From Mucilaginibacter terrigena (lineage in GTDB: Bacteria > Bacteroidota > Bacteroidia > Sphingobacteriales > Sphingobacteriaceae), in assembly GCF_004168255.1 (NCBI RefSeq), contig NZ_SEWG01000001.1:620001-684000 (forward strand): a stretch of 64,000 nucleotides of DNA, in the 5' to 3' direction. Below the pieces are notes generated by a model, which had not been told where the DNA came from, searched no databases, and worked only from the letters and a program-made list of their open reading frames with translations. A program made the position numbers and the translations under genes. Position 1 is the stretch's first letter. Every line of letters starts with the position of its first letter. This document shows positions 32,345-40,142 of this stretch, piece after piece.

Positions 32345-32604
32345 TTCAAGGTCATTACTTTGTTTGCTGCTGTCCGTAAACTCTCGCAAAACCCATAATA
32401 CCTCTTTAATCATTTCCGGGGTAAATTACTTTCGTATCCTATTCCCTTCATATGATTCAGGCACTTCACTTATCTTTAGTTCGCCCGAAGGGTCACCCGA
32501 TTAAGTTTCTGTATTCCTGTAAGGCTGTCAAAGTACGTCGTTCTTGATGATTACAATATAGGTGCATAAAAGGCTTTTTGTCAAATTTTTTTTGTTTTTC
32601 TTTT

Positions 32605-32711
32605 TAACACGTTGTTAACACCAAATACCAGGTTATCCACACCATATCCGCCGTGATATATAGGTCTTTTAAGTTTTATAAGCGGGTTTATAAACAGCGC
32701 TGTTATCAACA
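32605..32711. other. DnaA-box-like cluster in AT-rich DNA
   Basis: TTAACACGTTGTTAACAC (about 32605-32622), a perfect DnaA box TTATCCACA (32633-32641) and TTATCAACA (32703-32711) lie in an AT-rich stretch that also has long T runs (32579-32605). A related motif, TTAACACGTTATGAACAC, lies upstream of dnaB at about 46130. Possible DnaA-binding or replication-linked site; three sites are too few to call an origin. Confidence 0.35.
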
Positions 32712-32768
32712 CAAACACATTAAAACTTAACGATGATCGAAATTAAAAAAGCGTAAAATCGGAAAATA

Positions 32769-33527
32769 TCAGATCTTTTCGGTCAAATGCTTCCAATATC
32801 TTTTGGGGATATGGCGCACATGCAGCTTAGTGTTTTTCCTCGAGGGAATATTCACGCTGCTAAAATAGTTTTTCCAAAGATGCTGGTAAATACCCTCATC
32901 CTCAGTAAAAGCGGCAATTACATCGCCCGGTTTGTTTACACTGGCAAAATCAAGCGAGATATATTGTGTATCGTGCAAGTCGTAATAGATGCCGTATTTG
33001 CGTTTGATATCATAAATTATCCATTTTTGGTCGGCATAGCGGCTTTTAAAATGGCGGATGAGTAAGGGCAATACATTAAAATCGGGCTCAACAGCGGCAT
33101 AGTAGGTTTCGTCCTTTAGCTTTTGGAAACGAACAAAAGCCTCCATCCTATGTTTTTCGCGCCTAACCATACGCACCATCTCTGATACGCGCATCACAAA
33201 TTTATTTCCGTAATCTTCTTCAATGTTTTGTCCCGCATCAAAGGCATAACGGATATAACCCAGCAGGCTATTCTCTTCCCCGTCCATTTCGGCAAGGTGC
33301 GCGGCATATAAACGCTGTATCCCCATCGAAGAAACCTTTTGCTTTAATCCTTTCAACACCCTGTTGGCGCGTACATAGTCGGTTATTACCTGCAGTTTAT
33401 CTTCAAATAAGGCATTACTATTTAACCCGGTTTTCTGCAGGTTAACACGATCCAGCCGGCGGTCGTAAACTTCAAATACAGAGGTAAGCAGGCCTTCAAA
33501 GGTGCCATCGTAAATAAGTGTTGTCAT
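32769..33527 (-). CDS. TIGR03915-family DNA metabolism protein
   Basis: A 252-residue protein of the TIGR03915/DUF4130 family, which is found next to a radical SAM partner in many bacteria. It opens TLIYDGTFEGLLTSVFEVYD, has a helical middle (AAHLAEMDGEENSLLGYIRY) and the blocks YDIKRKYGIYYDLHD and RKNTKLHVRHIPKRYWKHL at the end. Its catalytic role is not established; a link to DNA repair is proposed from the partnership. It starts 3 nt after the radical SAM gene. Confidence 0.87.
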   Translation of the reverse strand: MTTLIYDGTFEGLLTSVFEVYDRRLDRVNLQKTGLNSNALFEDKLQVITDYVRANRVLKGLKQKVSSMGIQRLYAAHLAEMDGEENSLLGYIRYAFDAGQNIEEDYGNKFVMRVSEMVRMVRREKHRMEAFVRFQKLKDETYYAAVEPDFNVLPLLIRHFKSRYADQKWIIYDIKRKYGIYYDLHDTQYISLDFASVNKPGDVIAAFTEDEGIYQHLWKNYFSSVNIPSRKNTKLHVRHIPKRYWKHLTEKI

Positions 33528-33530
33528 TAG

Positions 33531-34787
33531 TTAAAACAGGTTTAGTTGTACTTGCGTGTTCTTTAAAAATTTGCTTTGCGATGTGGCCAGTATAAATTGC
33601 TTAATGTTATTTCCGGTAAGGTCGCGGCGTTCAAATTCCGTACTGTTACATATCACAAAATATTTGGCGCGGTTTAAGGCCACTCCCATCTTCTTTAGTT
33701 GATCCCAGTTGAGTTTGCCAAACTTGCGGGCGCTCACAATTTTTTGTGCCGATAATAAACCTATGCCCGGCACCCGCAGGATCATCTGCAGATCGGCTTT
33801 ATTGATATTTACGGGGAAAGCCTGCATATTGCGGATAGCCCAGCTTAGTTTAGGGTCGATATCCAGGTCGAGGTGTGGCTGGGCATCGTTCACTATCTCA
33901 TTTACCTTAAAGCCATAAAAGCGCATCAGCCAGTCGGCCTGGTAAAGGCGGTTCTCGCGCACCATGGGTACGCTGGTGTTTAATGCGGGCAGCCTGCTAT
34001 CGGCCAATACCGGTACGTAGCCCGAATAATAAACCCGCTTTAAATTAAAATTCTTGTAAAAGTAATTGGCCGACCGCAGCACCTCGCTGTCGTTTTCGGG
34101 CGTGGCGCCGATGATCACCTGGGTGCTTTGGCCCGCGGGTGCAAATATGGGCGCTTTTTTAAACAGCTTTTTTTCTTCGGTACGCTGGATAATGGCGTTT
34201 TTAAGGTAGCCCATCGGCTTGATCATATCCGCCTGGTTTTTATCAGGCGCTAATAGCTTAAGGCCTGCCTCGGTTGGCATTTCCAGATTAACGCTCAGGC
34301 GGTCGGCGTACAGGCCGGCTTCGTTCATTAGTTCATCGCTGGCGCCGGGGATGGATTTGAGGTGGATATAACCATTGAAATTATGCTCGGTACGCAGCTT
34401 TTTGGCTATGCGCACCAACCGCTCCATGGTAAAATCGGCATCCTTAAAAATTCCCGAACTAAGGAACAAACCCTCGATATAATTGCGGCGGTAAAAGTTG
34501 ATGGTAAGGTCAACCACTTCCTGCACCGTAAATGCAGCGCGTTGAATATCGTTGCTTTTGCGCGATACACAATAGGCGCAATCAAATATGCAATGGTTGG
34601 TTAACAGGATCTTCAGTAGTGAAACGCAGCGCCCATCCTCGGTGTATGAATGGCAAATGCCATTACTGGCATTACCCAGCCCCTTGTTCTCGTTCTTACG
34701 TTTGCTGCCGCTGCTGGCGCACGATACATCGTACTTGGCCGCGTCTGCCAAAATATTCAACTTCTCTGTTATCCTGTCTGCGTTCAT
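33531..34787 (-). CDS. Radical SAM putative DNA modification/repair protein
   Basis: A 418-residue radical SAM enzyme. The [4Fe-4S] motif CxxxCxxC is at C66, C70 and C73 (CIFDCAYC). Extra Cys residues upstream (C23, C45, C54) could hold a second cluster. The C-terminal third has a helix-hairpin-helix DNA-binding motif (VPGIGLLSAQKIVSARKFGK). It forms a two-gene operon with the TIGR03915 protein. Family naming suggests DNA modification or repair; the reaction is unknown. Confidence 0.88.
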   Translation of the reverse strand: MNADRITEKLNILADAAKYDVSCASSGSKRKNENKGLGNASNGICHSYTEDGRCVSLLKILLTNHCIFDCAYCVSRKSNDIQRAAFTVQEVVDLTINFYRRNYIEGLFLSSGIFKDADFTMERLVRIAKKLRTEHNFNGYIHLKSIPGASDELMNEAGLYADRLSVNLEMPTEAGLKLLAPDKNQADMIKPMGYLKNAIIQRTEEKKLFKKAPIFAPAGQSTQVIIGATPENDSEVLRSANYFYKNFNLKRVYYSGYVPVLADSRLPALNTSVPMVRENRLYQADWLMRFYGFKVNEIVNDAQPHLDLDIDPKLSWAIRNMQAFPVNINKADLQMILRVPGIGLLSAQKIVSARKFGKLNWDQLKKMGVALNRAKYFVICNSTEFERRDLTGNNIKQFILATSQSKFLKNTQVQLNLF

Positions 34788-34894
34788 ATCATCTCAAAAT
34801 TACTAATAATATTAGCAATTAGTATGCCGATATAAATATTATTCAGTTGTTTTAGGAGTAGAAATAGCTTTGCTATCTTTAAATAAAAAAGACA

Positions 34895-35173
34895 ATGCCA
34901 GATTTAGATCCATCATTTTGCCAGCACCTGCAAGCCATTACCGAAGTTAAGCTGAGCGATGAGCACGTATGCGAAGAATGTATAAAACAAGGCACCGTGT
35001 GGTTTCACCTGCGTACCTGCCAAACCTGCGGAGTTACACTATGCTGCGACCAAAGTGACGAGCAGCACATGACCAAACATTACCATGCGCAGCAGCACCC
35101 GGTTATAGCGTCGGCCCAGCCCGGCGAGCGCTGGCTTTGGTGCTACCCGGACGAACAGTTTGCAGAATATTAA
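34895..35173 (+). CDS. UBP-type zinc-finger protein
   Basis: A 92-residue stand-alone ZnF-UBP domain. Zn-binding Cys/His are visible in CQHL, VCEEC, LRTCQTCGVTLCCD and HMTKHYHAQQHPV. In eukaryotes this fold binds the C-terminus of ubiquitin (HDAC6, USP5); in bacteria, which lack ubiquitin, the ligand is unknown. Aromatic residues at WLWCYPDE follow the usual strand. It converges with the Sir2 gene, with the stop codons overlapping (shared bases at 35170-35173). Confidence 0.88.
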   Translation: MPDLDPSFCQHLQAITEVKLSDEHVCEECIKQGTVWFHLRTCQTCGVTLCCDQSDEQHMTKHYHAQQHPVIASAQPGERWLWCYPDEQFAEY

Positions 35174-35850
35174 ACCAGCAGATCATTTACCAGCATAGGC
35201 ACCCCTATTGTAGCCTTATATGGCATCTCGATAATATGTTTATTGCTCGCGGTAGGTATGTTTGGGTCGACGATGTATTTGGTTACTTCCCGGGGAACAT
35301 AATTGATCAGCCCGGCGGCAGGGTACACTGCCAGTGATGTGCCGATCAATATAAACAGGTCTGCTTTGCTGCAAAGCCTGGCCGCTGTTTCTATCATGGG
35401 CACAGCCTCGCCAAACCATACTACATGCGCTCGCAGCTGCGAGCCCAGTTCGCACTTCTCTCCCATTTTAATTTCCCAGCCGTCAATAGGGTAAGTGAGG
35501 CTTGCCTTTACGCTCGATTGCGAACGCGTGATAATACCGTGCAGGTGCACCACATTAGCAGAGCCGGCCCTTTCGTGCAGGTCATCAATGTTTTGGGTGA
35601 TGATGGTAACGTCGTATTTATCCTGTAGCTTTGCCAGCGCGTAATGGGCGGCGTTAGGCACAGCTTCTAAAACCGATTTGCGGCGCTGGTTATAAAAGTT
35701 CTGCACCAGTTCCGGGTTGCGCTCCCAGGCTTCGGGCGTGGCAACATCTTCAATGTTGTAACCTTCCCACAATCCATCGCTGTCCCTGAAGGTTTTTAAG
35801 CCGCTCTCGGCGCTTATCCCTGCGCCGGTAAGCACTATTACTCGTTTCAT
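35170..35850 (-). CDS. cobB: Sir2-family NAD-dependent protein deacylase (SIRT5-like)
   Basis: A 226-residue sirtuin. GAGISAESG (9-17) and FRD (21-23) bind NAD; QNIDDLH (86-92) and the catalytic His104 (VHLHG) follow. Tyr53 and Arg56 (NFYNQRR) match the SIRT5 pair that reads succinyl and malonyl groups. The four Zn-binding Cys of the usual module are absent: only C133 lies in the region after HLHG (ITRSQSSVKASLTYPIDGWE), so the zinc ribbon is lost, as I recall for other Bacteroidota sirtuins. It overlaps the UBP gene end to end. Confidence 0.9.
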   Translation of the reverse strand: MKRVIVLTGAGISAESGLKTFRDSDGLWEGYNIEDVATPEAWERNPELVQNFYNQRRKSVLEAVPNAAHYALAKLQDKYDVTIITQNIDDLHERAGSANVVHLHGIITRSQSSVKASLTYPIDGWEIKMGEKCELGSQLRAHVVWFGEAVPMIETAARLCSKADLFILIGTSLAVYPAAGLINYVPREVTKYIVDPNIPTASNKHIIEMPYKATIGVPMLVNDLLV

Positions 35851-35920
35851 TTTTAATTAGTGATTTAGAACCAATAATTCCCAAATTCGTCAATCCGACA
35901 AATCGGGTTCAGACAAACAA

Positions 35921-35953
35921 AAAAGCGGTTAAACCGTTTGGCCAACCGCTTTT
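35921..35953 (-). terminator. Terminator of the B12 operon
   Basis: AAAAGCGGTT (35921-35930) and AACCGCTTTT (35944-35953) form a 10-bp stem, and on the minus strand the stem is followed by a T run. It lies 18 nt after the end of the DUF6580 gene and ends the btuB-btuG-DUF6580 transcript. Confidence 0.75.
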
Positions 35954-35971
35954 AAATATTGTATGATCAGC

Positions 35972-36550
35972 TTATAAGGCCAGTTGCCTTTTGCCTTCCA
36001 AAGCGGTGTATTTGCTCTTGGCAAGTTCGAACCCGCCAAAAAGGATGGCGCCGAATACCAGGTCGCCTAAAAGCATGTTTTTTTCGAACGGAATAGCGGC
36101 AATTAATGCGCTGCCATAACCTGTTAGTGTTTTAGGGTATAAACCAAGCGCATCGTTTATCCACGGCAGATCCATAATCAGCCAGTGTACCAGTACCGGC
36201 GCAAGTAAAATGATAAGGCCCGATGTGATATTTAGTTTTTTGATCTTTGAACCGATGAACACCATTATCGAAAAGCAAACGCAGTTCCAAAAAGTATCAC
36301 CGCTAAAAAACGTCCATTTAGCAGAATACAAGTAGTTGATCACCACATCACTTAAAAAAAGAGAAAGCAAAATCACTAAATAGGCTTTCCACTTATCAGT
36401 AAAATAAACGCCCCCAAACATAGCTATTGCCCCTACCGGGGTAAAATTGCTTAAAAACTGATATTTGTAGCTTACAAAACGCATTGCTGTGGCAGCAAGT
36501 ATAATTAATATAAGAACTACATTGCGGGTGTTAATTTTTTGTAATAACAT
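35972..36550 (-). CDS. DUF6580-family membrane protein in the B12 operon
   Basis: A 192-residue inner-membrane protein with about five or six helices. The opening segment (NVVLILIILAATAMRF) is followed by NFTPVGAIAMFGGVYF, then FLSDVVINYLYSAKW and a last helix LLGDLVFGAILFGGFELAK. This layout resembles DUF6580 (putative ECF S-component-like transport proteins). As third gene of a B12-riboswitch operon, I infer a role in cobalamin handling. No ECF ATPases or BtuCDF are seen nearby. Confidence 0.75.
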   Translation of the reverse strand: MLLQKINTRNVVLILIILAATAMRFVSYKYQFLSNFTPVGAIAMFGGVYFTDKWKAYLVILLSLFLSDVVINYLYSAKWTFFSGDTFWNCVCFSIMVFIGSKIKKLNITSGLIILLAPVLVHWLIMDLPWINDALGLYPKTLTGYGSALIAAIPFEKNMLLGDLVFGAILFGGFELAKSKYTALEGKRQLAL

Positions 36551-36600
36551 GGGTTTAATTAAAGTTCAAATTTATTGATAATACACTGTAATTTAAAATA

Positions 36601-37686
36601 CTATTTATTAACCAAAACTATAGCGCCCGGGTTAATGCCTGTTGCAATTGTATATTCAAATTTGCCTGTTTTGTCAAAAGCGAACAGTTTACCATTATTT
36701 CTGTAGTCTACTGCATCGGTTACAAAAACTTCACCGGTAAGCGGGTCAACAGCTATGGCGTAAGGTACAACAATAGTGGCACCACCTGTAATAAAGCTTT
36801 CGGTTGCAACTACATCTGTTTTTACATTATATACTTTAACCTTGCCGGCATCAGTAAGGTAGTAAGCCATGTCGCCGTTTATAACAAATGAGGTCCCATA
36901 CCCTGCATCTATATCTGTAGTTTTCTTTACTACATCAGTCGTATTATTAATTATAGTAAGTTTTGGGTGAGAGGGGAAATCGGTACCGTAAGATATCACA
37001 TAAACGTCGCCGTAAGCATCAGCGGCGATATCAATAGGATTAGTATCAACGATATCAATTTTTTTAATTTCGGTGCCGGTAGCTAAGTTGATAACAGACA
37101 CCGTATGGTCGATGTTAGAAAAATCTAACCCACCAGAGTTGGCCACATATAATTTACCGTTTGATACTACCATTTGCTCGGGGTTACGGCCTACGGTAAT
37201 GTATTTGTCTATAGTTAAGGTGGCGGTATCCAATACTGCAACCGTACCATCATATGATGATATATAAGCCTTATTTTTATTAAACACTACAAAGCGCGGC
37301 TGGCGTTTATTTGCGCCCTCGCCCATTTTTATCTGTTTAATAGATTTCGCAGTTTTAGCCTCTACTACCTCTATAGTGCTCGAATAATTTACAGTGATGT
37401 ACATTTTTGAACCATATATCTTAGCATCATTACCGGTATCGCCAAGGCCGCGGCTGTTTGCTGCCGCGAAGATATCGGCAGTGGTGGTTTTGGTTGCATA
37501 GTTGTAAAAGCTAAGCGTACTGTTGTTGAGGGTAATACCGCCCTGGCTAAGCACATATACGCCGGCTCTGTCGGTAGTTTGTACAGGGTCTATCGGGTTT
37601 GGGGTTACTTTGTCTTTGTTACAGGCCGATAGCAAAGATAATGCAATAACGGCGGCTAATAAACTTTTAAGTTGGAAGTGTTTCAT
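36601..37686 (-). CDS. BtuG-like beta-propeller lipoprotein
   Basis: A 361-residue YncE/DUF5074-like protein. The lipobox is LLSAC (Cys22), with Asn-Lys-Asp-Lys after it, so it is a lipoprotein. Repeated strand pairs of beta-propeller type (KAYISSYDGTVAVLDTAT, KLYVANSGG, DVYVISYG, EVFVTDA) suggest seven blades. In Bacteroides thetaiotaomicron, BtuG is a surface lipoprotein of this fold that binds cobalamin very tightly and sits over BtuB. Position 11 nt downstream of a BtuB-like receptor under a B12 riboswitch fits that role. Confidence 0.8.
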   Translation of the reverse strand: MKHFQLKSLLAAVIALSLLSACNKDKVTPNPIDPVQTTDRAGVYVLSQGGITLNNSTLSFYNYATKTTTADIFAAANSRGLGDTGNDAKIYGSKMYITVNYSSTIEVVEAKTAKSIKQIKMGEGANKRQPRFVVFNKNKAYISSYDGTVAVLDTATLTIDKYITVGRNPEQMVVSNGKLYVANSGGLDFSNIDHTVSVINLATGTEIKKIDIVDTNPIDIAADAYGDVYVISYGTDFPSHPKLTIINNTTDVVKKTTDIDAGYGTSFVINGDMAYYLTDAGKVKVYNVKTDVVATESFITGGATIVVPYAIAVDPLTGEVFVTDAVDYRNNGKLFAFDKTGKFEYTIATGINPGAIVLVNK

Positions 37687-37697
37687 GGCTGTGTTTG

Positions 37698-39731
37698 TTA
37701 AATTGTTATTTGAATTGATAAACGGTACGAGCGGCCCGGCATTGGGTAGCTCCTGATGATGGAATAATTTGTATTGAAAAGATTATTTACTTCGATGGAA
37801 GCCTGCAACGGCGTTTTACCGTTCAGGAATTTATACACCGCGGATGCATCGCTTACAGAATAGCCCGGCACCAGGTAATCGGACAGGTTATTGCCGGTAT
37901 AATACCTGCCTGATGACAGTACCTGGTTTAAATAAACGCCAAGCTGTTTGTAATTTAAGCCCGCATTTAAGGCAAGCGTGTGTTTAGGTGTGTAAGGGAT
38001 CTGTTCTAAGTAGGTTGCGGCAACCTGGTCGCTTACATCTATGGCTTGCTGGTAAGTGTAGTTGGCGTTTAATGAAGCCGCCCAGCCGTTTTGTTGCCTG
38101 GTTTGGGTTTTAATGCCAAGGTCTATCCCTTTAATATCAACCCGCCCCAGATTACTGAACGAAAACACGGCCGGGTTACGGTTGGGGATGGCAAGGATCT
38201 TATTCCTTACGTTGTTGTAATAAACATCAGTAGTAAATGTAATGTACTCTAAAAAGCCATTCAGGTTTTTAGAATAAGTGGCACCCAAATCGTACTGATT
38301 TACAAACTCCGGCTTTATAACACGCTGAACAAAAGCGAAATAGTATAGTTCATCTAAAGTTGGTGCGCGGAATACGTTTTTGTAAAAAGCTCTTATCTTT
38401 AGGTTGGGATTTACGAATGGCTGCACTGTAACCACCAGCGTTGGCGACAAAACAGCCGACTGCTGCAACGCCGAACCTTTCTTAACCGTTTCGTGGATGT
38501 TTGTTTGTAACAGGCTGCCCTGCAGTTGCCACCTGCTAAACGATAGATTACTGCCAATTACATTGAAAATAGTGAACCTTGACGGGTGGGCATATTTATT
38601 TATATCTGCATCAACTTTTGTAAACGATGCATCCGCCGCGTACGACACCTGCCAGTTACTTGTTAAATGGTAAGCCAGGGCTACAGACTGGTAAGCTTCG
38701 CGTTGCTTGTAGTTTTCAAGTATATATCCCTGTGTGTTTAAATACGGAGAATCAAGGTAGCGGGTCTTCAGTTGCGAAAGCTTGCTGTTTAGTAACAATT
38801 GCAAGCCGCTCTTCCAGGTGTGCTCATACCCTGCCTGTAAAAATATATCGGTGTTGTTTAAACGCTGGCCATAGCTCTCTGTATAAAGTATCACCGCGCC
38901 CGGTAATCCCCGTTCCGAGTCGTAATAGTTAAAATGAATGTTAAACTTACTGCTGTCTTTTTTATTATAATATAGTGCAGCATCGGTTTGTATGGATCGT
39001 ACATCGCCGTGCCGGCGTGTAAATACAGTATCAGATCCATCATTATCAACCTTGTATTTATACCGGCCATTGGCTTTCATATAATTACCATTTATAACAA
39101 ATTGCCAGTTATTACCGATGCGTTGCTGCAATTGCAGGTAAGGGTTTATTAACCCAAAACTACCGCCCTTTACCCCTGCCTGCAATTGGTATGGTTTTGC
39201 CGCTGTTAATGCCGGGCGAAGCGTTGTAATACTCAGCACACTGGCTGATGCAAACGACCGGGCGGGCTGCAGCAGGTTTTCGGGCTGCCCGTTATACAAG
39301 GTTATTTCCTGTACATTGTTAAGGTTAAATTTACTGAGGTCTATTTGCCCGGTTTGGGCATCGTTTATACGTACGCCATCAAACAAAACCGTGGTATGGT
39401 TACTGCCCAGGCTGCGTACCGATACTGTTTTTAAGCCGCCAATGCCACCATAATCCTTAATATTTACGCCCGCAAAATTACGGATGGCATCGGCGACGTT
39501 AAAGGCGCTGTAGCGTACAAAATCTTTATTGCTGATCTGTTGCGCGGGTAATAAGGTATGAACATTAGGTGCCGGCGCGGCAGTTATGGGTACTTCTTTC
39601 AAGTGCCTTGTGGTATCGCCCTGCGCAAGAACCGCGCTTGAAGCAAGCAATTGTAATGCAGCCAGCAACATCATCTTCACCCTTAACGGAAAATGCTTTA
39701 TGCTGCAAATAATTGAATTACGGTACCTCAT
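37698..39731 (-). CDS. btuB: TonB-dependent cobalamin receptor (BtuB-like)
   Basis: A 677-residue outer-membrane receptor. A signal peptide (MMLLAALQLLASSAVLAQ) precedes the plug domain (NVADAIRNFAGVNIKDYGG, SVRSLGSNHTTVLFDGVRI), and a 22-strand barrel ends in aromatic YRLSIQITI. The first Met at 39731 lies 18 residues before the signal peptide, so translation could also begin at an internal Met. The B12 riboswitch just upstream names the substrate: cobalamin. Confidence 0.92.
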   Translation of the reverse strand: MRYRNSIICSIKHFPLRVKMMLLAALQLLASSAVLAQGDTTRHLKEVPITAAPAPNVHTLLPAQQISNKDFVRYSAFNVADAIRNFAGVNIKDYGGIGGLKTVSVRSLGSNHTTVLFDGVRINDAQTGQIDLSKFNLNNVQEITLYNGQPENLLQPARSFASASVLSITTLRPALTAAKPYQLQAGVKGGSFGLINPYLQLQQRIGNNWQFVINGNYMKANGRYKYKVDNDGSDTVFTRRHGDVRSIQTDAALYYNKKDSSKFNIHFNYYDSERGLPGAVILYTESYGQRLNNTDIFLQAGYEHTWKSGLQLLLNSKLSQLKTRYLDSPYLNTQGYILENYKQREAYQSVALAYHLTSNWQVSYAADASFTKVDADINKYAHPSRFTIFNVIGSNLSFSRWQLQGSLLQTNIHETVKKGSALQQSAVLSPTLVVTVQPFVNPNLKIRAFYKNVFRAPTLDELYYFAFVQRVIKPEFVNQYDLGATYSKNLNGFLEYITFTTDVYYNNVRNKILAIPNRNPAVFSFSNLGRVDIKGIDLGIKTQTRQQNGWAASLNANYTYQQAIDVSDQVAATYLEQIPYTPKHTLALNAGLNYKQLGVYLNQVLSSGRYYTGNNLSDYLVPGYSVSDASAVYKFLNGKTPLQASIEVNNLFNTNYSIIRSYPMPGRSYRLSIQITI

Positions 39732-39837
39732 GCTGATCTTAAAAGATCATAGCCAAAGGAAAATAAAGGAATGGAAATACACTGCAATGAAGAGCATTCA
39801 CACCCAAGCTTCAATCCCCGAAAGCTATGAATAATAT

Positions 39838-40017
39838 AATGCTGAGGCAGGTATTCTGACTTACTCCCCTTTGCCCTGCCTTCCCATCCGTTAAATAACA
39901 GACAGTGACTTTTTGATTGGACATTGGTATTGGAGCTTACAGCTGCGGGACAGTTACAGATTTACACTGTATTCCCTTTTAATTCCATCGGGGATATTCC
40001 CCCGGCAGAAACCTAAA
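39838..40017 (-). ncRNA. Cobalamin (B12) riboswitch
   Basis: Read on the minus strand, the leader contains GCCGGGGGAATATCCCCGAT, then AAAAGGGAATACAGTGTAAA followed by TCTGTAACTGTCCCGCAGCT and GTAAGC, and further on AGTCAGAATACCTGCC. The last block is the B12 box, and the GGGAA...CTGTCCCGCAGCTGTAA part is the core seen in the family. It lies in the 5' leader of the btuB-like gene and should lower its expression when cobalamin is present. The rest of the gap up to 40142 holds only the promoter. Confidence 0.93.
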
Positions 40018-40023
40018 GCAGTG

Positions 40024-40054
40024 CAAATGTAGTATTACAATTGCTAACCGCAAA
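40024..40054 (-). promoter_or_regulatory. Bacteroidota-type promoter of the B12 operon
   Basis: On the minus strand TTTG (40051-40054), a 19-nt spacer and TACATTTG (40024-40031) match the -33 TTTG and -7 TAnnTTTG consensus exactly. Transcription would start near 40017, right at the 5' end of the riboswitch. Confidence 0.7.
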
Positions 40055-40142
40055 GGCTAAATATCAGCACCGGTTAAATTAATTTCAATAAAAGAAAACC
40101 TGCTGTTTATTAAGATGTTTAACATGTATACAACAGCACATT

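Noticed and set aside
31998..32504. Long open frame (168 codons) on the plus strand in the gene-poor region
   Set aside because: The translation is a low-complexity run of Leu, Arg, Met, Pro and Ser that follows the 26-bp DNA repeats, with no domain, and other frames are also open. It looks like a by-product of repeat composition.
31990..32570. tmRNA or RNase P RNA gene
   Set aside because: No CCA-type 3' end with a tRNA-like arm, no tag-coding frame, and none of the conserved RNase P core words (such as GAGGAAAGTCC) were found on either strand.
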